Below are positions 1-5,791 of a stretch of DNA of 11,072 nucleotides, in pieces; position 1 is the stretch's first letter; each line of letters starts with the position of its first letter. The notes beneath the pieces are model-generated. The model was not told the DNA's origin, did no database searches, and worked only from the letters and a program-made list of their open reading frames with translations. The translations under genes and the position numbers were made by a program. Source of the DNA: UMGS1781 sp964389545 (GTDB lineage Bacteria; Bacillota; Clostridia; TANB77; CAG-508); assembly GCA_964389545.1 (NCBI GenBank), contig CAYMDN010000041.1:1-11072 (forward strand). The letters are read 5' to 3'.

Positions 1-70
1 TTACAGAAGCAACAGCTTTCATTCTGTTTTCTGAATTTACTTTTCTTAAACGTACGTCTGTTATTTGCAT
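1..70 (-). CDS. spoVG: SpoVG, N-terminal 23 codons (runs off the left edge)
   Basis: SpoVG is a small RNA-binding regulatory protein, linked in Bacillus to cell division and cortex formation during sporulation. The minus strand from position 70 reads MQITDVRLRKVNSENRMKAV, which follows the family's N-terminal pattern (M-x-[VI]-T-D-V-R-[LI]-R-[RK]-V-N, then R-M-[RK]-A). Only 23 full codons are inside the window, so the rest of the protein cannot be judged. The ATG at 70..68 is preceded by AAGGCGGTG, a one-mismatch match to the ideal Shine-Dalgarno sequence at proper spacing. The gene follows spoIIIAH after 94 nt and has its own sigma-H-like promoter in that gap. Recognition is from sequence pattern alone, but the match is strong. 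Confidence 0.9.
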   Translation of the reverse strand, partial: MQITDVRLRKVNSENRMKAVASV

Positions 71-97
71 GTGTGCACCGCCTTCCAAAGTTATTTT

Positions 98-116
98 GTA
101 CATTATTTCTATGTAC
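98..116 (-). other. Small hairpin near the 5' end of the predicted spoVG transcript
   Basis: GTACAT at 98..103 and ATGTAC at 111..116 form a perfect 6-bp inverted repeat with a 7-nt loop. If transcription starts about 7 nt after the predicted sigma-H -10 element (near 118), this stem-loop would be at the extreme 5' end of the spoVG mRNA, a position where stems often protect transcripts from decay. A 6-bp stem in AT-rich DNA can arise by chance, so the role is an inference. Confidence 0.35.
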
Positions 117-125
117 TATTTATAT

Positions 126-152
126 ATTCGCCACTTATTTTCTTTTTCCGCC
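126..152 (-). promoter_or_regulatory. Candidate sigma-H promoter for spoVG
   Basis: On the minus strand, GGCGGAAAA (152..144) is followed after 11 nt by GGCGAAT (132..126). The sigma-H consensus is RnAGGAwww, an 11 to 12 nt spacer, then RnnGAAT. The -35 matches at all but one position, and the -10 and the spacer fit fully. In Bacillus subtilis spoVG is a classical sigma-H target, which supports the call independently of the sequence match. The promoter lies 12 nt beyond the spoIIIAH stop codon and predicts a leader of about 45 to 50 nt. Confidence 0.7.
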
Positions 153-164
153 TATTTTTTACAT

Positions 165-770
165 TTATTTTGTACTAATATTTATCGTTTCCATCAATGC
201 CCCTAATTCTCGAGATATTATGTTTTGAATCTGTGCAATTTCTTCTTGTTCTAATGTTTCCTTCTTTACTATTACACTTATACTATCTGTATTCCAAAAC
301 ACCACAACATCTTCAAATCCTTTTGCTTGTACTAAATTTTCTGCTATCATTATTGCATTTTTCTTGTTATTTATTTCTGATATTTTATCTATTGCTTCGT
401 TTTTTTGTTCTGTGCTTGCATTTACATTGTTATATATTTCTTGATATGTTTCTAACATCTGTGAATACATGTTTTCTCTTTCTAATTTTGATTCTTTAAA
501 ATAATTGTCCTCTTGTACAATATTATTTGTTTCTATAATATTTTCTTCTGTCTGATTTTCTGTAATATTATTTGCATTTATTTGGTTTTCTATACATGTA
601 TTTTCTTCTACTTTGTTTTCTATTGCTTCTGTACTTACAAGCGTTGCATCTCCCAATGCTGATGTTTCCATTATTTCTCCACTTTGATTTGTAAAGTTAA
701 GATATCCTGCTGTCATTAATATTAAAGATATCACTAATACTATCAATTGATTTTTTCTTAAAACTTTCAT
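165..770 (-). CDS. spoIIIAH: SpoIIIAH, stage III sporulation channel protein
   Basis: SpoIIIAH is the mother-cell membrane protein whose outer domain docks with SpoIIQ from the forespore, bridging the two membranes. The 201-aa product has one N-terminal membrane segment (about residues 8 to 25). A linker at about residues 50 to 90 is rich in Asn, Glu and Thr (units such as IEN, TEN, EEN). A predicted helical stretch follows at about 95 to 145. The C-terminal ring-building domain (about 140 to 201, AENLVQAKGFEDVVV then SVIVKKETL) resembles the YscJ/FliF fold used by this family. Length is near the 218 aa of the B. subtilis protein. The ATG has GAGGTGA upstream. It is the last spoIIIA gene, 15 nt after spoIIIAG. 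No intrinsic terminator is visible between it and spoVG. Identity rests on the C-terminal domain and operon position. Confidence 0.93.
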   Translation of the reverse strand: MKVLRKNQLIVLVISLILMTAGYLNFTNQSGEIMETSALGDATLVSTEAIENKVEENTCIENQINANNITENQTEENIIETNNIVQEDNYFKESKLERENMYSQMLETYQEIYNNVNASTEQKNEAIDKISEINNKKNAIMIAENLVQAKGFEDVVVFWNTDSISVIVKKETLEQEEIAQIQNIISRELGALMETINISTK

Positions 771-785
771 TTTTTCACCTCTATT

Positions 786-1388
786 TTATTTAGACATTTC
801 AAATACTTGTATTTTGTGTGTTGCTACTCCCGTAACTGCTGATACTGCTTGAACAATATTTGATTTTATGTTTATGTTTCCTCCTCCTTCAGCTATTACA
901 ATTGCTCCTTCAACTTTTGGCATGATTAGTTTTTCTGTTATTGGTTTGTTTTCTCCATCCATTATTATTTCTTTGCTTGAGTCTGTTGATTCTATTGTTC
1001 TAGTTCCTCCTGTGGTGTCCGCTTCTTCTGTAACACTTACATTTTTATTCTCATTGTACATGGCTACAATTTCACTACTCTCTGTATATGTAACTAAAAC
1101 TTTTACTTTTCCTACTCCTTCTATTTTAGATAGAATGTCTTCTAATTCTTGTTGTAAATTATATTCATTTCCTTCGTTTATATTACTATCTTTTATTGTA
1201 TTTGCTAATACTGTATATTCTGATTCTGTAAAATCATCTTTTTCTTTTTTGTCTTTTCCCCATATTGCATTTATTGATATGATTGTAACGATTAATAGAA
1301 CCAGGAATACTACTAGATTTTCTATTGTTTTTTTGTTGTTTCCTCCTGTTTTCTTTTCTACTAAACTTTTTATTTTATCTTTAATCAT
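786..1388 (-). CDS. spoIIIAG: SpoIIIAG, ring-forming channel protein
   Basis: SpoIIIAG forms a large multimeric ring in the space between mother cell and forespore and is thought to be the main conduit of the channel. With the start chosen here the product is 200 aa. It has a cytoplasmic N-terminus, a membrane segment (about residues 23 to 42), then the ring-building region LEDILSKIEGVGKVKVLVTY. An insertion rich in Thr, Ser and Glu follows, which in the family forms a beta-triangle. The closing half of the domain reads PKVEGAIVIAEGGG and ends in HKIQVFEMSK. I prefer the ATG at 1388 over the GTG at 1400, because the GTG lies inside the Shine-Dalgarno AAGGTGGGG (1403..1395), which is well spaced for the ATG. 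That gives a 15-nt gap to spoIIIAF instead of 3 nt. The product is intact, with no frameshift. Confidence 0.95.
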   Translation of the reverse strand: MIKDKIKSLVEKKTGGNNKKTIENLVVFLVLLIVTIISINAIWGKDKKEKDDFTESEYTVLANTIKDSNINEGNEYNLQQELEDILSKIEGVGKVKVLVTYTESSEIVAMYNENKNVSVTEEADTTGGTRTIESTDSSKEIIMDGENKPITEKLIMPKVEGAIVIAEGGGNINIKSNIVQAVSAVTGVATHKIQVFEMSK

Positions 1389-1394
1389 TTTTAT

Positions 1395-1403
1395 CCCCAC
1401 CTT
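1395..1403 (-). promoter_or_regulatory. Ribosome binding site that fixes the spoIIIAG start
   Basis: AAGGTGGGG follows the spoIIIAF TAA stop (1406..1404) directly. It lies about 8 nt before the ATG at 1388 but would overlap a GTG start at 1400. It therefore argues for the shorter SpoIIIAG. Confidence 0.7.
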
Positions 1404-1964
1404 TTAGTTTATAATAATATCTGCTTCTTCTATTTTATATCTTTCTTTAATATAGTTTTTTATTTTTATAACTTCTTCTTGTTCTAACTGAGTTTTGTTA
1501 GATTTGCTTTCTTCTCCAATATTTATTTCTACTGGTTTGATTGCTCTGATATTAGGATTTAAAGTTAATTTTATTTGTTTTATATCTCCATATTTTTCTG
1601 TATCTTTCTCTATTTCAATTTCTATGTTGTTGGCCGTATATCCTAAATTTTTCATTTCGTTTGTTATGTCTTCTTTTATGTTTGTTATGTATGTTGTTTC
1701 TATGTAATAGTTTGTGTCTATCATAGTATTGTATTCTTCGTATTTAAGTCTATCTGTTTGCTCTTCTATGTATTTTGCAACATCAATATTGTTTCCGGTT
1801 GCTTGTTTTATTATTGGAGATATTATTATGAATAATAAGAATACTCCCATTGTTGTTTTTATGTATTTTTTTATATTTCCTTCTGGCAGGATTAGTTCAA
1901 TTATTGTACTTATTATTATTGTAACTACTATCCCTCTAAGCCATGAGCTTATCCAATTTATCAT
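1404..1964 (-). CDS. spoIIIAF: SpoIIIAF, stage III sporulation membrane protein
   Basis: SpoIIIAF is a membrane component of the SpoIIIA-SpoIIQ complex with a C-terminal ring-building-like domain. The 186-aa product has two N-terminal membrane segments (about residues 8 to 24 and 35 to 53), separated by a short loop containing LPEGNIKKYIK, as in the family. A soluble part follows, with an amphipathic region (about 70 to 110) and a C-terminal alpha/beta-like stretch (IEIEIEKD, then IKQIKLTLN, ending YKIEEADIIIN). The ATG has AAAAGGAG upstream, 10 nt beyond the spoIIIAE stop. Length and position between spoIIIAE and spoIIIAG fit. Sequence conservation in this protein is generally low outside the membrane segments, so operon order carries much of the call. 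Confidence 0.9.
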   Translation of the reverse strand: MINWISSWLRGIVVTIIISTIIELILPEGNIKKYIKTTMGVFLLFIIISPIIKQATGNNIDVAKYIEEQTDRLKYEEYNTMIDTNYYIETTYITNIKEDITNEMKNLGYTANNIEIEIEKDTEKYGDIKQIKLTLNPNIRAIKPVEINIGEESKSNKTQLEQEEVIKIKNYIKERYKIEEADIIIN

Positions 1965-1974
1965 TTTTCTCCTT

Positions 1975-2223
1975 TTACCTATACATGAGACTTGTATTGC
2001 TTATTTTTAATATAATTGCAATACCAATAATTAATAAAACTGAGATGAATACCATTATTCCTAGTAAAACTTTTAATGTACCTCCAAAATTTTCGATTAC
2101 CTTTACAATTTTCGAGTCTGCTATTGGTTCACTTACTGCTGAAACTAGGCTGTACATTATACTTAAAATTGTTAATTTTATTATTGGGCCAATGCATATT
2201 CCTATTATTACTATTACTCCCAT
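1975..2223 (-). CDS. spoIIIAE: SpoIIIAE, C-terminal fragment after a frameshift
   Basis: This frame encodes the C-terminal membrane part of SpoIIIAE. The first ATG is at 2223, but the homologous frame is open back to 2259, where it reads GATSVIKNAVGFMG. That continues the family's conserved segment V-[DE]-T-[VI]-x-G-A-[ST]-x-[LV]-I-K-N-A-V-G. It holds two or three membrane segments (VIVIIGICIGPIIKLTIL and GIMVFISVLLIIGIAIILKI). Joined to the upstream frame after removal of one base, the protein would be 379 aa, close to the 399 aa of B. subtilis SpoIIIAE. No good ribosome binding site is seen before the ATG at 2223, so the fragment is probably not an independent gene. It ends 10 nt before spoIIIAF. 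Confidence 0.85.
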   Translation of the reverse strand: MGVIVIIGICIGPIIKLTILSIMYSLVSAVSEPIADSKIVKVIENFGGTLKVLLGIMVFISVLLIIGIAIILKISNTSLMYR

Positions 2224-3115
2224 AAATCCAACTGCATTTTTTATTACTGATGTAGCTCCGTAAAACTGTGTCTACAGAATCGCCTAAGGCTTTTCCTACA
2301 ACTGGCACAAATGTTGAAGTTAGTGTTTTGATACCTTTTACTGTAACTCCATCTACACTACTTGTTAGTATTCCTTCAAGCGATAGTGTTCCTACAAATA
2401 TTGTTATAATAAAGCCTAGACACCATATGGTACTTTTCTTTAACAATTTCGCAAGCTTTCCAACTTGTACTTTGTCCGATAGGTTTGAAACAATATCTAT
2501 TACAGTTGCAATAAGAATTAGTGGTATAATCACCAGTTTTATTAAATTTCCTACTAATATTATTGAGAATAATAGAACAGGATACAGTACTGTAACTGTT
2601 GTTATTTGCCCTGTCGCACTTATCAATCCTATTAATATTGGTATTAATGAATTTGTAAATCCTACTAGGTTTGCTACGCTTTCACTTACTGTTTTTATTA
2701 TTTGTGAAAAATTTGCTGTTATTATTGATACTATTAATATATATTCTACAAAGTATGCAATTTTAGATACACTTTCATTCCCTAAATTTTCTCCTATGTT
2801 TTTTAAAATACTATGTATTACTATAACAATTAAAATTGAACCTAGAGTGGTTACAGCTGTTACAACTTCTTTTCCACACAGTTTAATTATTCCTGTAAAT
2901 ATGTTTTTATTATTTATCTTGCCTTGTATAATATCATTTAAATAATTATCCATATTAATTTCTGGAAATATTTCTTTTGTGTATTTTTTACCTTCAGTAA
3001 TAATTTCGGACATGTCTAATGCTTTCAATTGTGATTCTATTATTTCATCTGTTGCATTTGAAGTGGTTGGAATTATTATAATTAAGAACATTAAAATTAT
3101 AATTTTAACTTTCAT
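2129..3115 (-). CDS. spoIIIAE: SpoIIIAE, N-terminal part with out-of-frame tail
   Basis: SpoIIIAE is the large polytopic membrane protein of the mother-cell channel complex. The frame starts at an ATG with AAGGGAG upstream and begins with a signal-peptide-like segment (hydrophobic residues 4 to 17, then TTSNA as a likely cleavage site). A soluble stretch precedes a series of membrane segments from about residue 88 onward. Residues 1 to 285 are family-like, ending FVPVVGKALGDSVDTVL. After that the frame is shifted, and the last 43 residues (RSYISNKKCSW onward, rich in Asn and Ser) are nonsense translation of the true C-terminal region in the wrong frame. The break is at about 2260, where one C on the minus strand appears to be extra. 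The rest of the operon is intact. Confidence 0.9.
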   Translation of the reverse strand: MKVKIIILMFLIIIIPTTSNATDEIIESQLKALDMSEIITEGKKYTKEIFPEINMDNYLNDIIQGKINNKNIFTGIIKLCGKEVVTAVTTLGSILIVIVIHSILKNIGENLGNESVSKIAYFVEYILIVSIITANFSQIIKTVSESVANLVGFTNSLIPILIGLISATGQITTVTVLYPVLLFSIILVGNLIKLVIIPLILIATVIDIVSNLSDKVQVGKLAKLLKKSTIWCLGFIITIFVGTLSLEGILTSSVDGVTVKGIKTLTSTFVPVVGKALGDSVDTVLRSYISNKKCSWIYGSNSNNRNMHWPNNKINNFKYNVQPSFSSK

Positions 3116-3130
3116 TTTCTCCCTTACATC

Positions 3131-3517
3131 TTATGGCATTATCTGTAATAATACTTCTAATAACGCTGTTATTATTGGAATTGAGATACTTATTATTATT
3201 ATTTTCCCGCCAAACTCTACTTTATTTGCTATCGCTTGTTCTCCTGCATCTTTACATATACTTGTACCAAATTCTGTTAAAATTGCGATTCCTGTTATCT
3301 TTAGTAAAATTGAAAGATATGTTCCATTTATTCCTGATTTTTGGCTCAGCGTCGTTAATAATTTCACTATTGCAAATAGCTTATCTATAACCATCAGAAT
3401 TATGATTATTCCTGCAATTATAGCTACATATATTGCAAATTCTGGCTTGTACTGTTTGATTATTATTGAAATTATTAGAGAGATTATCCCTACTCCTATA
3501 ATCTTTACAATTTCCAT
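3131..3517 (-). CDS. spoIIIAD: SpoIIIAD, stage III sporulation membrane protein
   Basis: SpoIIIAD is a small polytopic membrane protein of the SpoIIIA complex, related to SpoIIIAC. The 128-aa product is almost entirely hydrophobic: a first segment (about residues 4 to 20), a second (27 to 50), a middle amphipathic part with the family pattern SQKSGINGTYLSILLKITGIAILTEF, and a last segment (105 to 127). The stretch ICKDAGEQAIANKVEFGGK is characteristic of the family. The ATG has AAGGTGA upstream, and the gaps to spoIIIAC (12 nt) and spoIIIAE (15 nt) show tight operon packing. Length matches the roughly 130 aa typical of the family. Confidence 0.95.
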   Translation of the reverse strand: MEIVKIIGVGIISLIISIIIKQYKPEFAIYVAIIAGIIIILMVIDKLFAIVKLLTTLSQKSGINGTYLSILLKITGIAILTEFGTSICKDAGEQAIANKVEFGGKIIIISISIPIITALLEVLLQIMP

Positions 3518-3529
3518 TTTTCACCTTAT

Positions 3530-3724
3530 TTATAAATTGAATATTGTTCTAACGCTATTGAACAATGCGCTTATTTCTTTAATTACCATTGATAGCACTA
3601 TTACTAAGCCTGCTAGTGTCGTCATCATTGCTTGGTCTTCTCTTCCAGCTCTTACTAGTACTTGGTGTAAAACTGCTACTAGTATTCCTATTGCTGCAAT
3701 TTTGAATAATAAATCAATTTCCAT
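3530..3724 (-). CDS. spoIIIAC: SpoIIIAC, small stage III sporulation membrane protein
   Basis: This 64-aa protein matches SpoIIIAC in length and pattern. It has an N-terminal membrane segment with FKIAAIGILVAVLHQVL, a charged turn RAGREDQAMMTTLAG, and a second membrane segment (about residues 39 to 56). In the family it is a small integral membrane part of the mother-cell channel and resembles half of SpoIIIAD. The ATG has AAAGGAAG upstream, 15 nt beyond the spoIIIAB stop. The gene is intact, and both its small size and its place between spoIIIAB and spoIIIAD support the call. Confidence 0.95.
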   Translation of the reverse strand: MEIDLLFKIAAIGILVAVLHQVLVRAGREDQAMMTTLAGLVIVLSMVIKEISALFNSVRTIFNL

Positions 3725-3739
3725 TTTTCTTCCTTTCTT

Positions 3740-4249
3740 TTATAGCAGAATAATTACTATTGCTAATCCCAAAGTCATTCCTAATGTTCTATATAATCTT
3801 TCGTTTCTTTCTCTATCAACTTCTGCTTTTTTTATTTGATTATCTAAGAATGTTGATGTTAGATCTATTTGGTTTAATTGTCCTTTTATATCGGTTTGTC
3901 CTAGGAGCTTACCAAAGTTTTTTAGTATGTTTCGATCTTCTGATGTTATATTTAAAATATCTGTTTCTATTGCTGTATTCCATGCTTCGTCTGCTGATTT
4001 AAAATTCATATTATAGCTTGCAGATCTAAATATTCCACTGATATTTGAATTGATACTTTCTGATATTTCTTCAAATACATCTGGTAATGGTTCATATGTA
4101 TATATTACCTTCGTTTTAAGTATGCTAAATGCATTCTTAAATTCCCTAAGTTCTTCTACTCTGTATGCATATTTGTTTGATTTTAATATGCCTATTATAG
4201 AGCATGATAAGAATATTCCACTATATATTAAAATTTTTAGTATTATCAT
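3740..4249 (-). CDS. spoIIIAB: SpoIIIAB, stage III sporulation protein
   Basis: SpoIIIAB is a membrane-anchored part of the SpoIIIA complex whose soluble domain resembles GspF-type platform proteins of type II secretion systems. The 169-aa product has an N-terminal membrane segment (about residues 3 to 22) and then a helical soluble domain with RVEELREFKNAFSILKTKVIY, TYEPLPDVFEEIS and the family signature LGQTDIKGQ (about 116 to 124). It ends in a C-terminal membrane segment (LGMTLGLAIVIILL, 156 to 169). The start follows the spoIIIAA stop by 6 nt, with GCGGAGTGA in the end of spoIIIAA as ribosome binding site, so the two are probably translationally coupled. Length is as expected. Confidence 0.95.
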   Translation of the reverse strand: MIILKILIYSGIFLSCSIIGILKSNKYAYRVEELREFKNAFSILKTKVIYTYEPLPDVFEEISESINSNISGIFRSASYNMNFKSADEAWNTAIETDILNITSEDRNILKNFGKLLGQTDIKGQLNQIDLTSTFLDNQIKKAEVDRERNERLYRTLGMTLGLAIVIILL

Positions 4250-4255
4250 TAATTA

Positions 4256-5182
4256 TCACTCCGCTTTTTTATACTTGTCTTCTGTTAGCTCATATATGCT
4301 TTTAATTTTTCCTCTTTTATTCATATTATCTAGTATGATTATTCGCTCTAGTATATTGATTTCTATTAGTTCTTTTAATATTGGATTTTTTACAATGTCG
4401 TTAAAGTTTGATCCATGTGCTGTAAATATTCCCTTTATTCCAGAGCAAAAGGCTTCTCTTATTGCATCGGTATCTTCTTTGTTTCCAATTTCATCTGCAC
4501 ATATTACTTGTGGTGACATACTTCTAATTAACATTTTTAGTCCTATTGCCTTTGGGACATTGTCTAACACGTCTGTTCTTGTTCCAATATCATTTTGAGC
4601 TATTCCTTTATATATTGCTGATATTTCTCCTCTTTCGTCTGCAACTCCTACGTTTAATCCTCTAAAGTTCATCTCATTAATTCCATTACTTATATTTCGT
4701 ATTAAATCTCTTAGAAGTGTCGTTTTTCCTGCCCCTGGTGGAGATACAATTAGTGTATTATACACATTTTGTTCCTCCATATTTATAACATGTCTAATAA
4801 TGTTATTGCTACACCCTTTAATTTGTCTTGCTATTCTGAAATTTAGTCCAGAAATATAATTAATGTTTACAACATGGTTTTCTTCTAATACACAATTTCC
4901 TACAATTCCAACTCTGTGTCCTCCTTTGATTGTTATGTATCCCTTGCATATTTGATGTTGATAAGAATAGATTGAGTTATTACAGATTTTTTGCATTATT
5001 TCTAATATATCTGATGATGTTGCACATTCTGGAAGAATATTTTCTTTAGAATTGAATTTTAAGATTATTGGTTTTTGATTTCTTATTCTTATTTCTTCTA
5101 TCTGTGTATTTAAATTTTCTTCAATATGACTTTTTATTATTCTTGAAATTTTTAATGGAAAAAAATTAAATATTTCTTGCAT
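4256..5182 (-). CDS. spoIIIAA: SpoIIIAA, sporulation secretion ATPase
   Basis: SpoIIIAA is the cytoplasmic mother-cell ATPase of the SpoIIIA channel and is related to type II/IV secretion ATPases. Its ATPase activity is required for sigma-G activity in the forespore in B. subtilis. The 308-aa product shows a Walker A loop SPPGAGKTT (residues 147 to 155), the DERGE motif (182 to 186), a Walker B ending VICADE (226 to 231) and the TAHG motif (254 to 257). An N-terminal domain carrying GGHRVGIVGNC (about 87 to 97) is typical of the family. All key nucleotide-binding residues are present. The ATG has AAGGAG upstream. This is the first gene of the operon, 58 nt after the DUF120 gene. Length is close to the 307 aa of the B. 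subtilis protein. Confidence 0.97.
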   Translation of the reverse strand: MQEIFNFFPLKISRIIKSHIEENLNTQIEEIRIRNQKPIILKFNSKENILPECATSSDILEIMQKICNNSIYSYQHQICKGYITIKGGHRVGIVGNCVLEENHVVNINYISGLNFRIARQIKGCSNNIIRHVINMEEQNVYNTLIVSPPGAGKTTLLRDLIRNISNGINEMNFRGLNVGVADERGEISAIYKGIAQNDIGTRTDVLDNVPKAIGLKMLIRSMSPQVICADEIGNKEDTDAIREAFCSGIKGIFTAHGSNFNDIVKNPILKELIEINILERIIILDNMNKRGKIKSIYELTEDKYKKAE

Positions 5183-5187
5183 ATGTA

Positions 5188-5221
5188 CTCCTTAATGTAT
5201 TCTCCATTAAGAATTATATGC
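5188..5221 (-). promoter_or_regulatory. Candidate promoter and hairpin before spoIIIAA
   Basis: SpoIIIA operons are normally read by sigma-E. Two weak possibilities overlap here. First, GCATATA (5221..5215), a 13-nt spacer and AATACATT (5201..5194) fit the sigma-E pattern KMATATT and CATACAnT with one mismatch each. However, the start point would fall in or beyond the AAGGAG ribosome binding site (5193..5188), which is a problem. Second, TATAAT (5218..5213) is a perfect sigma-A -10 with only a poor -35. CTTAATG (5211..5205) and CATTAAG (5197..5191) also form a 7-bp hairpin that reaches into the ribosome binding site. Confidence 0.3.
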
Positions 5222-5240
5222 TCGAAATATTTTTTTAGAA

Positions 5241-5627
5241 CTAAATTATTTCTATTGATATAGAATCACTATCTTTTAGATTATATTTGTTTCTTAAATT
5301 AACATCAGAAACAATTTCCACAATATCCACAGCATGGTCTCCATTTTTGCCTGCATTTTTTTCTGCTCGTACGATATATGCTTCTGTCGAATTATTGTTT
5401 TGGTTATCTGTTATATTACATTTTTGTATCAAAACGTTCTGTGTTCCGCCATACTCATTTGGCTTTAAGACTATGTATGGTTTGACCGTATAACCTTCTT
5501 TTAATTTGACGTTTAATGTGCCCGAAAACAGCTTCATTCCAACCTTTCTTTCGAATACCTCTTCTATCATTTTGACCCATTTTTTTGCTGTTCCAAGTCC
5601 ACTTACAACGGTTCCAGTTAGAATCAT
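5241..5627 (-). CDS. DUF120-family protein, likely CTP-dependent riboflavin kinase
   Basis: The 128-aa product resembles the archaeal CTP-dependent riboflavin kinase (RibK, DUF120), which phosphorylates riboflavin to FMN using CTP instead of ATP. Family features seen are the N-terminal GTVVSGLG (residues 5 to 12), the GTLN motif (36 to 39) whose Thr and Asn bind the metal ion in the Methanocaldococcus enzyme, and the C-terminal LRNKYNLKDSDSISIEI, which follows the pattern LRexfNLKDGDxI. Length (128) is close to the archaeal 130 to 136 aa. The ATG has GAGGGA upstream. It sits between a DnaA-box-like intergenic region and spoIIIAA and could be co-transcribed with the spoIIIA operon. The ribF gene often found after truB is absent nearby, so a replacement role is plausible but inferred. 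The family assignment is from memory of motifs. Confidence 0.8.
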   Translation of the reverse strand: MILTGTVVSGLGTAKKWVKMIEEVFERKVGMKLFSGTLNVKLKEGYTVKPYIVLKPNEYGGTQNVLIQKCNITDNQNNNSTEAYIVRAEKNAGKNGDHAVDIVEIVSDVNLRNKYNLKDSDSISIEII

Positions 5628-5693
5628 AATTAAAAATCCCTCTTTTCGTTTTGTAATATTTACGTAATGTTTAAGAAATATTTTTTGTATTTT

Positions 5694-5729
5694 GTAATTT
5701 TAATGTAACAAAAGTAAGTTTTATGTAAC
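5694..5729 (-). repeat. Two direct repeats of a GTTACAT motif
   Basis: GTTACATAAAACTTAC (5729..5714) and GTTACATTAAAATTAC (5709..5694) are identical at 14 of 16 positions and start exactly 20 nt apart, about two helical turns. A further TTACGTAA palindrome (5660..5667) lies closer to the DUF120 gene. This could be a pair of regulator-binding sites upstream of that gene or part of the DnaA-box region. No known regulator motif is recognised. Confidence 0.4.
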
Positions 5730-5748
5730 TTATTTTCTGTCTTAAAAG

Positions 5749-5791
5749 TTATCCACTTTTCTGTGGAAACTGTGGATAACTCTGTGAGTAA
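5749..5791. promoter_or_regulatory. DnaA-box-like cluster
   Basis: The intergenic stretch 5628 to 5906 has no gene. In it, TTATCCACT (5749..5757, plus strand) faces TTATCCACA (5779..5771, minus strand), the latter being a perfect DnaA box. Two weaker boxes are on the minus strand: GTTTCCACA (5770..5762) and TTACTCACA (5791..5783). The three minus-strand boxes are tandem. The outer pair makes a perfect 10-bp inverted repeat, AGTTATCCAC (5747..5756) with GTGGATAACT (5772..5781). Very AT-rich DNA lies to the left. No dnaA gene is present, so this is more likely a DnaA-binding cluster away from the origin. On the minus-strand RNA, the same inverted repeat followed by four U could also act as a weak terminator for the DUF1294 gene. 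Confidence 0.55.

Noticed and set aside
868..1407. Long plus-strand open frame opposite spoIIIAG (179 codons)
   Set aside because: It lies antisense to an intact, recognisable SpoIIIAG, lacks a ribosome binding site and family features, and reflects the AT-rich codon pattern of the opposite strand. The same applies to the other plus-strand frames, including 2979 to 3839 and 4050 to 4598.
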